Program-made: the position numbers and the translations under genes
Shown: positions 6,031 through 13,090 of the stretch, one piece after another
Position numbering within the stretch: position 1 is the first letter of the stretch
How the letters are laid out: each line of letters starts with the position of its first letter
Notes under the pieces: generated by a model
Database searches by the model: none
Told to the model about the DNA's origin: nothing
Seen by the model: only the letters and a program-made list of their open reading frames with translations
NCBI GenBank assembly: GCA_023258655.1
Contig: JALQWO010000020.1
Coordinates: 1 to 14,336 of the forward strand
DNA from: Bacteroidia bacterium
Lineage (GTDB): Bacteria; Bacteroidota; Bacteroidia; NS11-12g; UBA955
Reading direction: 5' to 3'
DNA: 14,336 nt

Positions 6031-7074
6031 ATGAAACGATGGGTTTTGCAAAGCTTGATTTTCTTGGGATTCTGCACCCAAGGAATGGTGTTCGCACAAA
6101 CGCCCTCACTCATTATTTGCAAGGGTAGCAGCGTGAATTACAAAGAATTCAACGAACCCGGTAGTTTGCCTTCAGTGGCTTGGGCATGGAAATTTCAAGG
6201 GGGCAATCCTGCCACCTCCACAGATAGAGAACCGCAGAACATCAATTATCCTGACACTGGATTGTACTTAACAGAGTGCACCTCTACATTCAGTGATGGC
6301 AGCAAATCCACCAAATCGGTGTATGTATTGGTCATTTGGGCAGCACCCGAGCCCATCCCGATGAAAGACACCAGTTTGTGCAATCCCGCAGTGAGCCTCA
6401 CATTGAACGCTGGCAACAACCATAGGGGGTGGAGTTACCATTGGACCAGCACAGATGTTGACCTCAGCGCATTGGATACCAACAATCAAACATTGGGGAT
6501 ACAAAAAGCAGGAACTTACAGTGTAAAAGTGTACAGTAAGTGCGCTGTGACCAGCAAAACCATCACGGTCAAACTGGGGGAAATCCCCAAGGTCAATTTG
6601 GGGAAAGACCAATTCGTTTGTCGGAATACCGCCGTTCGATTGGATGCGGGCGCAGGCAGCGGCTACACCTATTCATGGTCACCCACCAACGAAACCACGC
6701 AGAGCATTATGGCTACAACGGCGGGAACTTACCGCGCAACGGTCACTTCGGCCGATGGTTGCAGTGCCTTTGACGAGGTGAATCTGATCGATAGCTGTCC
6801 GCCCATCGTTCACATTCCCAATGCATTCACACCCAACGCTGCGTCACCCAACGATGTATACCGTCCGTATTTGGAAGGATTTGTGGGCATGGAATTGCGC
6901 ATCTACAACCGCTGGGGAGAAAAGGTTTTTGAAACCAAAGATTTGAATGGCAGCTGGGATGGGTATTACCAATCGAAAGAAGCGCCGGAAGGAGTATATG
7001 TGTGCTTGATTGAATTGATGGGAAACAATGGGTTTCGGCAAATTCACAAGACCGACATCACCCTGATTCGTTAG
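6031..7074 (+). CDS. Secreted protein: PKD-like and Ig-like repeats with T9SS CHU_C domain
   Basis: 347 residues from the ATG at 6031. The frame extends back to 5827 inside dinB, but only the ATG at 6031 opens with a signal peptide (MKRWVLQSLIFLGFCTQGM, likely cut after VFAQ). Domains: a PKD-like unit at 24-102 (WAWKFQGGNP, INYPDTGLYLTECT); two related Ig-like units at about 112-183 and 186-255, each with a Cys near the start, a YxxxW-type core strand (YHWTS, YSWSP) and a GTYxxxV strand (GTYSVKV, GTYRATV); and the CHU_C T9SS domain at 258-347 (HIPNAFTPNAASPNDVYRPY, LRIYNRWGEKVFE, GSWDGYY, APEGVYVCLIE). It is expected to be exported and held on the cell surface, probably for adhesion or binding; no catalytic motif seen. 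Confidence 0.85.
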   Translation: MKRWVLQSLIFLGFCTQGMVFAQTPSLIICKGSSVNYKEFNEPGSLPSVAWAWKFQGGNPATSTDREPQNINYPDTGLYLTECTSTFSDGSKSTKSVYVLVIWAAPEPIPMKDTSLCNPAVSLTLNAGNNHRGWSYHWTSTDVDLSALDTNNQTLGIQKAGTYSVKVYSKCAVTSKTITVKLGEIPKVNLGKDQFVCRNTAVRLDAGAGSGYTYSWSPTNETTQSIMATTAGTYRATVTSADGCSAFDEVNLIDSCPPIVHIPNAFTPNAASPNDVYRPYLEGFVGMELRIYNRWGEKVFETKDLNGSWDGYYQSKEAPEGVYVCLIELMGNNGFRQIHKTDITLIR

Positions 7075-7162
7075 ACTTTTTGCATTTTTTACACCCTTTA
7101 CCAACGCTTAATGAAATTGTGGTTGGTTATTCTTTTATTTGTACTAGGTCTCATTGAAAATC

Positions 7163-9451
7163 ATGAACATCAGACACCTCCTACTCTCTCTCACGCTGTG
7201 CATCATGGGTTTGGCACAAGCACAAACCAAAGCGGTATTGAAATCGCGCGAATATTTTGTCGCAGGCAAATATGTAGACGCCCAAAAAATGGCAGCCAAA
7301 GGCTTGGAAGACGACAAAACAGACGCTGAACTATGGTATATCAAGGCAATATCCGAGTATGAGATGTATCAAATCGACAAATACCGCAAGGGCGATGTAG
7401 ATTATTTCAAGGAGGCCATGAAAAGTGCTGTAAAAGCCAAAGGATACGACGATGACGGTAGATTTTTCCAACAATACGGCGAGCGATTTAATGCATTGGT
7501 TGTAGCCAACAACAAGGAAGCCATCAGCAATTACGGACAAGGTCGCTACCCTCGCGCACTGCAGATGTACAAAACCAGTTTTGATTTAACAGGCGACACG
7601 ATCGCGTTGGGCATGGCAGGTCACTGTTATTGGATGCTCAAACAAAATTTGGATGCGGTAAAAACCATGCGTAAGGTGGCTAACATGAACTATTTGGCGA
7701 ATGCCGAAGGAAAACACAAGAAAACCTATGTGAGAGAGGCCTTTGAAGTACTTACCGATTATTATCTCAACGAACGTAAACTCACCGATAGTGCATTGAT
7801 CTATTGTGAAATGGGCTTGTCGGTATTTCCACTGAATCAAAAATTACTGGCTTGGGAAAGATCCATGGTGGATGTGGACTTGGCAACTACCCGTGCAAAT
7901 ACGGGTTACAGTCAAATGTACAACCAACTGTTAACCAAAGCGTTGTTCTTCTTCCCCAGCGACACCTTCTACTTGCACGAGCAAAACAATTACTATTTGA
8001 ATCGCATGGGTTATTTGGCGGAAAACAATGATTGGGCGGAGGCTGAATCCGTTTTTATCGATTTCTATAACCGTAAAGTGGATTTGTTGGACCGCAAATC
8101 AAAAAACAGCACTGATCCTTTCTTGATCAAAGACTCATTCGCCTTCATCAACCAATGTTTGGAATATTACTTGGCCAACAACGCCAAAGGAGCCACTGTG
8201 TTCTTTTTCTACAAATGGTATCCCATCCAATTCAAAACATCGCAAATTGATGAAAAAAAGCTGGAGACTTTGTTGAACAATCCCCCGGCGGTTGTGAGTC
8301 ATCGTTTGATTTCTATGTTGATGGATCACGGGGCCAATCGATATCCCAAAAATGCCAATTTGAAAAAATATCGTTTGAACACCTTCAACACGTGGACCAA
8401 GCAAAAGATTGCCTACTACGATTGGGCAAGAATACTGTCGCTCAGCGACTCTGTCATCAAGGATTTTCCGAAAAACACCACATTGAAACCTTTGCAACAG
8501 AGTTTGTTGGCGAGAGCAACGGACTCACTGATGAAGCAGGGATTGATGGAAGCGGCTTGGGGATGTTACTATCGATTGCAGAAGGAGAATGCCAAATTTG
8601 TTGGGTTGGCTGCGTTGCAGATCAGGTTGGCCAAAGCTGATTTTGACGTTCGATACAAAGGCAGCAAAATCGCATATGCCACAATAAAAGGCAAAAAGGT
8701 TGCCCAAACAGGATGGAATGGCAACAGCAAAACATGCACATCGGGCAGTTTGCCTGATTCTACTGTGCAGAAGATTACGAACAGAATCAACTATTTCCGT
8801 CAGAACGCGGGCGTAACCCGAGGCATTCAGTTTGACCAGGACAAGCATGTGGCTAGTATGCAAGCGGCCACGATGTATGCTCCAGTAGGTGTATTCAGTC
8901 GCGAACCAAAACCTGAAACGCACAAGTGTTTTACTGCCCCTGCGGCTGACGCGGCCCAATATGGAACCGCGATTTTGGAACCCAATCCAGCCCAAAGCAC
9001 GACTGTTCTGATGAGCGACACCAAGAGTGAAGAATTGTATAACCGCAGGTTATTAACCCACCCGGGCATGATCAATTATGGATTTGGGTGTGCCGAGAAC
9101 AATTCGGTTTTCTGGTTGGCTGACAAAAACATCATGGCAGTAGATACTGCCTATTACCGGGAACATTTCGTCGCTTGGCCAGCGCCTGGAGCTACGCCAG
9201 CGATGTTGGTATTCGATCGTTGGAGTTTTTCCATTTTACAACCGTTAGACGATGCAGTGGTAACCATCGTATCGAAGAAAACTGGAAACATTGAGAGCAA
9301 TGTTACTGTGCAAGCTGGAAACGCTTTGGGGCTTCCCACTTTGGCCATCACACCCTTGGGAATGACACAGTGGTCGGCCGATGACGAGATAAAAATCACG
9401 GTAACGCTGAAAAACAAGAAAACTTACAGCTATACCACGGCACTGTTTTGA
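7163..9451 (+). CDS. Exported TPR protein with C-terminal CAP/SCP-like domain
   Basis: 762 residues. ATG at 7163 gives a signal peptide (MNIRHLLLSLTLCIMGLAQA); an in-frame TTG at 7154 would add three residues. Residues 22-500 are helical with TPR-like units (for example YFVAGKYVDAQKMAAKGLED, then KDAEL-like and YPRALQMYKTSF segments), degenerate further on. Residues about 535-655 resemble the CAP (SCP/PR-1) domain of bacterial secreted proteins: NRINYFRQNAGV, GVFSREPKPETHKCFT, YNRRLLTHPGMINYGFGCA, VFWLAD. An end piece (about 668-762, WPAPG...FDRWSFS and beta strands) looks like the Ig-like module that follows such CAP domains. At the positions where I recall the CAP histidines (S-H-x-P and G-H-R-R) this protein has Arg580 and Asn627. 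Location is probably periplasm or outer surface; no T9SS tail. Function unknown. Confidence 0.72.
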   Translation: MNIRHLLLSLTLCIMGLAQAQTKAVLKSREYFVAGKYVDAQKMAAKGLEDDKTDAELWYIKAISEYEMYQIDKYRKGDVDYFKEAMKSAVKAKGYDDDGRFFQQYGERFNALVVANNKEAISNYGQGRYPRALQMYKTSFDLTGDTIALGMAGHCYWMLKQNLDAVKTMRKVANMNYLANAEGKHKKTYVREAFEVLTDYYLNERKLTDSALIYCEMGLSVFPLNQKLLAWERSMVDVDLATTRANTGYSQMYNQLLTKALFFFPSDTFYLHEQNNYYLNRMGYLAENNDWAEAESVFIDFYNRKVDLLDRKSKNSTDPFLIKDSFAFINQCLEYYLANNAKGATVFFFYKWYPIQFKTSQIDEKKLETLLNNPPAVVSHRLISMLMDHGANRYPKNANLKKYRLNTFNTWTKQKIAYYDWARILSLSDSVIKDFPKNTTLKPLQQSLLARATDSLMKQGLMEAAWGCYYRLQKENAKFVGLAALQIRLAKADFDVRYKGSKIAYATIKGKKVAQTGWNGNSKTCTSGSLPDSTVQKITNRINYFRQNAGVTRGIQFDQDKHVASMQAATMYAPVGVFSREPKPETHKCFTAPAADAAQYGTAILEPNPAQSTTVLMSDTKSEELYNRRLLTHPGMINYGFGCAENNSVFWLADKNIMAVDTAYYREHFVAWPAPGATPAMLVFDRWSFSILQPLDDAVVTIVSKKTGNIESNVTVQAGNALGLPTLAITPLGMTQWSADDEIKITVTLKNKKTYSYTTALF

Positions 9452-9477
9452 TTCGACGGTAAATTTCACTACCTTTG
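9448..9477 (+). promoter_or_regulatory. Promoter of tRNA-Leu
   Basis: TTG at 9448-9450 (inside TTTTG), 19 nt, then TACCTTTG at 9470-9477, an exact TAnnTTTG match. The -33 element overlaps the stop codon of the TPR-CAP gene (9449-9451), so the two units are packed together. Transcription would start near 9482, about 20 nt before the tRNA. Confidence 0.75.
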
Positions 9478-9501
9478 CAGTCCTTTTTTAAGGTCCTTTC
9501 T

Positions 9502-9583
9502 GCACGCGTGGCGTAATTGGTAGCCGCACCAGACTTAGGATCTGGCGCCGTAAGGTGTGTGGGTTCGAGTCCCTCCGCGTGCA
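9502..9583 (+). tRNA. tRNA-Leu, anticodon UAG
   Basis: Class II cloverleaf: acceptor GCACGCG/CGCGTGC, D stem GCG/CGC, anticodon stem CCAGA/TCTGG with loop CTTAGGA (anticodon TAG at 9536-9538), long variable arm CGCC-GTAA-GGTG (9546-9557), T loop TTCGAGT, discriminator A at 9583. The T stem GTGGG/CCCTC has one T-T mismatch. CCA is not encoded (CTA follows), unlike the CAU tRNA in this window, so CCA must be added by nucleotidyltransferase. It reads CUN leucine codons. Confidence 0.95.
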
Positions 9584-9654
9584 CTACTCCCCTCCTCTGT
9601 TTGCCGTAAGGCGATGTGGCGGGGATTTTCATTTAACAAGAAACGCATCAAACA

Positions 9655-11040
9655 GTGAATATTCAACTCGAAAAACACGACGATCTCAATCTTACCGTAA
9701 TTATCTCTTTGGGTAAGGAAGACTACCAAGAGAAGGTAGAGAAGGAAGTAAAGCGCATCCAGAAGAGTGCAAACATCAAAGGCTTCCGTCCGGGTAAGGC
9801 TCCATTGGGCATGGTTCAAAAATTGTATGGAAAGGGCATTCTTGCCGAAGAGATTCAAAACATGGCCTCTGACGCGATGAACAAGTACATTCAAGATGAG
9901 AAGTTGGATATTTTGGGATATCCCATTGCGAGCACCAAAATCGAAAGCGAGATTGACATTGAGGGCAGCGAGAACTTCAAATTTGCTTTTGATTTGGGAT
10001 TAGCGCCACAATTTGAATTGAACATTACCGCCAAAGACACTTTGGAGCAGTTCGATATTCAAGTGAGCGAAAAAGAAGTAACGGAGGATATTAACTACTC
10101 ACGCAAGCGCCATGGCAAGATGTTCGATGTAGAATCGGCGGAAGACGAAGACATCATTTACGCGGGCATCACGGAATTGGACGAGAACGGTGAGGTATTA
10201 GAAGGGGGTGTTGCCGAAAAGAGCATCAGCTTTGTGGCTTCCATGATTGAAGACAAAAAAGCGAAGAAGGCTGTTTTGGGTAAAAAAGTGGGTGATGAAT
10301 TGGTTTGTAGTGTAAAAACTTTGTTGAACAACAACGAAACCGTGATTTCCAATACCCTGGGAATCGCGAAGGAAGGCGTAGCCGACCTGAGCGACAAATT
10401 CAAATTGGTAATCACAGAGATCAAACGCAGAACCGATGCGGATTTGAACGAAGAATACTACCGCGAGGTTTTTGGCGAACAAGACATCCCTGCCAACGAA
10501 GAAGAATACCGTGCGCGCATCCAATCCAATTTGGAAAATTATTACCGCAATGAAGCAGACCTCTGGTTGGATCACCAAATCGGTCATTTGTTGATGGAAA
10601 AACACAACATCGAATTGCCCGATGAATTCTTGAAGCGCTGGTTGATCACCACCAAAGAGAACGAATACAACTTCGAAAACATCGACGAAAAATACGCCGA
10701 AGAAAAGAGTGCCTTGCAACGCCGCTTGGTGATTGACAAAATCGCAGCCAGTCAGAGTTTGCAGAGCACCGAGGAAGATATCCGCGAGGAAGCACGCATT
10801 TACTTCCACGGCTTGTACAGACAATACGGGTTAAACATCCCCATGAATGATGCTTTCTTGGACGAGAGCATCAACAAGCGTTTGGGTGAGCGCGAATTTG
10901 TCATGCAAATGGCCGATCGCGTGATTTACCGCAAAGCGTACGATGCTATCAAGGGTATTGTCAACTTGAAATCGAAGAAAATTTCTGTAGAAGATTACTT
11001 TAAACATGTAAATGCGCACAAAACAGCGCATGGCGAGTAA
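9655..11040 (+). CDS. tig: Trigger factor (ribosome-associated chaperone)
   Basis: 461 residues. Binds the ribosome next to the exit tunnel and shelters nascent chains. The N-terminal ribosome-binding domain carries GFRPGKAP at 43-50, the position of the family's FRK signature, followed by LYGKGILAEEIQNMASDAMN. The middle region (about 150-245) is where the FKBP-type prolyl isomerase domain sits; typical FKBP motifs are weak here, so isomerase activity is doubtful. The rest is the helical, highly charged C-terminal cradle (EEYRARIQ, DEFLKRWL). Start is GTG at 9655, with no Shine-Dalgarno. It lies 71 nt after tRNA-Leu without a clear promoter between and 38 nt before clpP, the usual tig-clpP-clpX order. 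Confidence 0.93.
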   Translation: MNIQLEKHDDLNLTVIISLGKEDYQEKVEKEVKRIQKSANIKGFRPGKAPLGMVQKLYGKGILAEEIQNMASDAMNKYIQDEKLDILGYPIASTKIESEIDIEGSENFKFAFDLGLAPQFELNITAKDTLEQFDIQVSEKEVTEDINYSRKRHGKMFDVESAEDEDIIYAGITELDENGEVLEGGVAEKSISFVASMIEDKKAKKAVLGKKVGDELVCSVKTLLNNNETVISNTLGIAKEGVADLSDKFKLVITEIKRRTDADLNEEYYREVFGEQDIPANEEEYRARIQSNLENYYRNEADLWLDHQIGHLLMEKHNIELPDEFLKRWLITTKENEYNFENIDEKYAEEKSALQRRLVIDKIAASQSLQSTEEDIREEARIYFHGLYRQYGLNIPMNDAFLDESINKRLGEREFVMQMADRVIYRKAYDAIKGIVNLKSKKISVEDYFKHVNAHKTAHGE

Positions 11041-11052
11041 CCTTTTGTAGTG

Positions 11053-11060
11053 TAGATTTG
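11053..11060 (+). promoter_or_regulatory. Possible internal promoter for clpP-clpX (TAGATTTG)
   Basis: Exact TAnnTTTG match 18 nt before the clpP ATG, in the tig-clpP gap. No TTG at 17-21 nt upstream (the spot holds TGG), so support is from the -7 element alone. It would let clpPX be made independently of trigger factor. Confidence 0.35.
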
Positions 11061-11078
11061 TTATACAAAGAAAACATC

Positions 11079-11771
11079 ATGGATTACGGAAAAGAATTTC
11101 AGAAATATGCTACCAAGCACTTGGGCATCAGTAGCTTGCGGGTAGATGAATACACCAAATTGGTTTCTCAATCGGGTGGTATCTATGGCCTTACGCCAAA
11201 CATCATTGAAGAGCGTCAGATGAATGCAAGTGTCATTGACATCTTCTCCCGTTTGATGATGGACCGCATTATCTTTCTTGGGGTTCCCATTTACGAAGAT
11301 GTGGCCAACATCATCATGGGGCAATTGCTGTTTTTGGAAAGTGCCAACCCTAACCGTGATATTCAAATTTACATCAACAGTCCCGGAGGAAGCGTTTATG
11401 CAGGTTTGGCCATTTACGACACCATGCAATACATAAGCTCAGACGTTGCTACCATTTGTACTGGAATGGCTGCAAGCATGGGTGCTGTGTTGATGTGCGC
11501 AGGTGCCGCAGGCAAACGCACGGCCCTTCCCCATTCACGCATCATGATTCACCAACCGCTGGGTGGCGCACAAGGACAGGCATCGGACATTGAAATCACC
11601 TATAAGGAAATCAGCAAATTGAAGAAGGAATTGTACGATATCATCTCTCACCATTCCGGACAACCCTACGAGCGTGTTGAAAAAGATAGTGATAGAGATT
11701 ATTGGATGACCGCGGAAGAATCAAAAGCCTACGGCATGATCGACGAAGTATTGGGTCGTCGTAACAAATAA
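11079..11771 (+). CDS. clpP: ATP-dependent Clp protease proteolytic subunit
   Basis: 230 residues from the ATG at 11079; a TTG at 11058 in the same frame would add seven residues of no family character. Serine peptidase forming the 14-subunit chamber that degrades proteins fed in by ClpX. The catalytic triad is in place: S123 in GMAASMGAVLM, H148 in PHSRIMIHQPLGG, D197 in DSDRDYWM; the spacing of 25 and 49 residues equals that of E. coli ClpP. INSPGGSVYAGLAIYDTM (100-117) is the oxyanion-hole region. The N-terminus (about 30 residues before GIYGL) is longer than in E. coli and may include a propeptide. ClpX follows after 6 nt, so the two are translated from one mRNA. Confidence 0.97.
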   Translation: MDYGKEFQKYATKHLGISSLRVDEYTKLVSQSGGIYGLTPNIIEERQMNASVIDIFSRLMMDRIIFLGVPIYEDVANIIMGQLLFLESANPNRDIQIYINSPGGSVYAGLAIYDTMQYISSDVATICTGMAASMGAVLMCAGAAGKRTALPHSRIMIHQPLGGAQGQASDIEITYKEISKLKKELYDIISHHSGQPYERVEKDSDRDYWMTAEESKAYGMIDEVLGRRNK

Positions 11772-11777
11772 ATTGGG

Positions 11778-13046
11778 ATGAAAACCAAGGACCCCGTTTG
11801 TTCCTTTTGCGGACGCAGAAAGAGCGAATCATTGATGTTAATCTCTGGTTTGGAGGGTCATATCTGTGACCAATGTGCCGACCAAGCCCAAAAAATCGTT
11901 GAAAAAGAACTGGGCATGGATGACAATACCAATGGCAAAGATTCTGGCAATTCAAAGTTTGAATCAACCGAAGAAATCGGGAATAAAAAGCTCCCAAAAC
12001 CGGCCGAAATCAAGGAATTTTTGGACCAATATGTTATTGGACAAGACCAAGCCAAGAAAACCTTGAGTGTGGCTGTTTACAACCATTACAAACGGTTAAA
12101 TAGCAAGAAAAATCCAAATTCATCGGATGTGGAAATTGAAAAATCCAACATCTTAATGATTGGAGAAACGGGCACAGGGAAAACCTTGATGGCCAAAACC
12201 TTGGCGAAAATTTTGGATGTGCCTTTCTGCATTGCCGATGCCACAGTACTCACAGAAGCTGGTTACGTTGGCGAGGATGTTGAGAGCATCATCAGTCGAT
12301 TGTTACAAGTAGCTAATTACAAACCCGAAATGGCTGAGCGCGGCATCATCTATCTGGATGAGATGGACAAAATTGCCCGCAAGGGAGACAATGCTTCTAT
12401 CACCCGAGATGTGAGCGGCGAAGGGGTACAACAAGGTTTGTTGAAGATACTGGAAGGTACCGTTGCCCACGTGGCCCCCGAGGGTGGTCGTAAGCATCCC
12501 GACCAGAAATATATCAAGGTAGACACAACCAATATTTTGTTTATCTGCGGGGGCGCTTTCGATGGTATCGAAAAAATGATATCTCGACGTGTTCAAAAAC
12601 AAGCTGTTGGTTTCAAGAGTTCGCACAATAAGGAAACCCAGGAAAAAAAATTGCTCAGTTTGGTGGCACCTGTTGATTTGAGGTCGTTTGGATTAATCCC
12701 AGAACTGATTGGCCGTTTGCCAATTTTGACTGCGCTGGAACCTTTGGATACAGACGCCTTAAAATCCATTCTCACCGAACCCAAAAACGCGTTAATCAAG
12801 CAATACCAACACCTCTTTGCGTTGGATAAAATCTCACTACAATTCGACGAAGCAGCCATTGATTATATCGCGGCCATTGCTTTTGAAAACAAATTGGGTG
12901 CGCGCGGATTGCGTGGAATTTGCGAATCAATCCTCCAAGACTTCATGTATGAAGGACCCTCATCCAAAACCAAATCATCGGTAACCATCACCCGAGAAAT
13001 TGCGGAAGAGAAATGGAATCGTGCCGATAGCCAGAAATACGCCTAA
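11778..13046 (+). CDS. clpX: ClpX, AAA+ unfoldase of the ClpXP protease
   Basis: 422 residues, standard length. Recognises tagged proteins, unfolds them with ATP and passes them to ClpP. Zinc-binding domain with C8, C11, C30 and C33 (CSFC, CDQC), a linker (41-68), then the AAA+ core: Walker A GETGTGKT (129-136), pore loop GYVG (162-165), Walker B IYLDE (191-195), RKH loop (238-240), ClpP-docking loop with VGF (277-279) in place of the E. coli IGF, arginine finger R313 in LIPELIGRLP, and sensor 2 R376 in LGARGLR. The VGF variant is conservative. ATG at 11778 sets the zinc motif at the usual distance. Last gene of the tig-clpP-clpX cluster; no clear terminator after it. Confidence 0.97.
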   Translation: MKTKDPVCSFCGRRKSESLMLISGLEGHICDQCADQAQKIVEKELGMDDNTNGKDSGNSKFESTEEIGNKKLPKPAEIKEFLDQYVIGQDQAKKTLSVAVYNHYKRLNSKKNPNSSDVEIEKSNILMIGETGTGKTLMAKTLAKILDVPFCIADATVLTEAGYVGEDVESIISRLLQVANYKPEMAERGIIYLDEMDKIARKGDNASITRDVSGEGVQQGLLKILEGTVAHVAPEGGRKHPDQKYIKVDTTNILFICGGAFDGIEKMISRRVQKQAVGFKSSHNKETQEKKLLSLVAPVDLRSFGLIPELIGRLPILTALEPLDTDALKSILTEPKNALIKQYQHLFALDKISLQFDEAAIDYIAAIAFENKLGARGLRGICESILQDFMYEGPSSKTKSSVTITREIAEEKWNRADSQKYA

Positions 13047-13052
13047 TACCAC

Positions 13053-13081
13053 TTGCATCCCATACATTTTTGGGTAAATTG
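13053..13081 (+). promoter_or_regulatory. Promoter candidate for the MFS gene
   Basis: TTG at 13053-13055, 19 nt, TAAATTG at 13075-13081, one base short of the full -7 element. The ATG follows after 9 nt, so the leader would be only a few nucleotides. It separates the transporter from clpX. Confidence 0.5.
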
Positions 13082-13090
13082 CAAGCCTGT

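Noticed and set aside
9587..9638. Possible terminator between tRNA-Leu and tig (CCCC/GGGG with inner GCCGTAAGGC)
   Set aside because: The paired segments are short and far apart, with only a four-T run; not enough to call.
10198..10824. 208-codon minus-strand frame within tig
   Set aside because: Antisense to trigger factor coding sequence; the Phe/Val-rich translation is what an antisense of a Glu/Lys/Asn-rich gene produces.
11769..11776. TAAATTGG before clpX as a promoter
   Set aside because: It is formed by the clpP stop codon and the 6-nt gap, with no TTG at proper distance; chance match in a tight operon.
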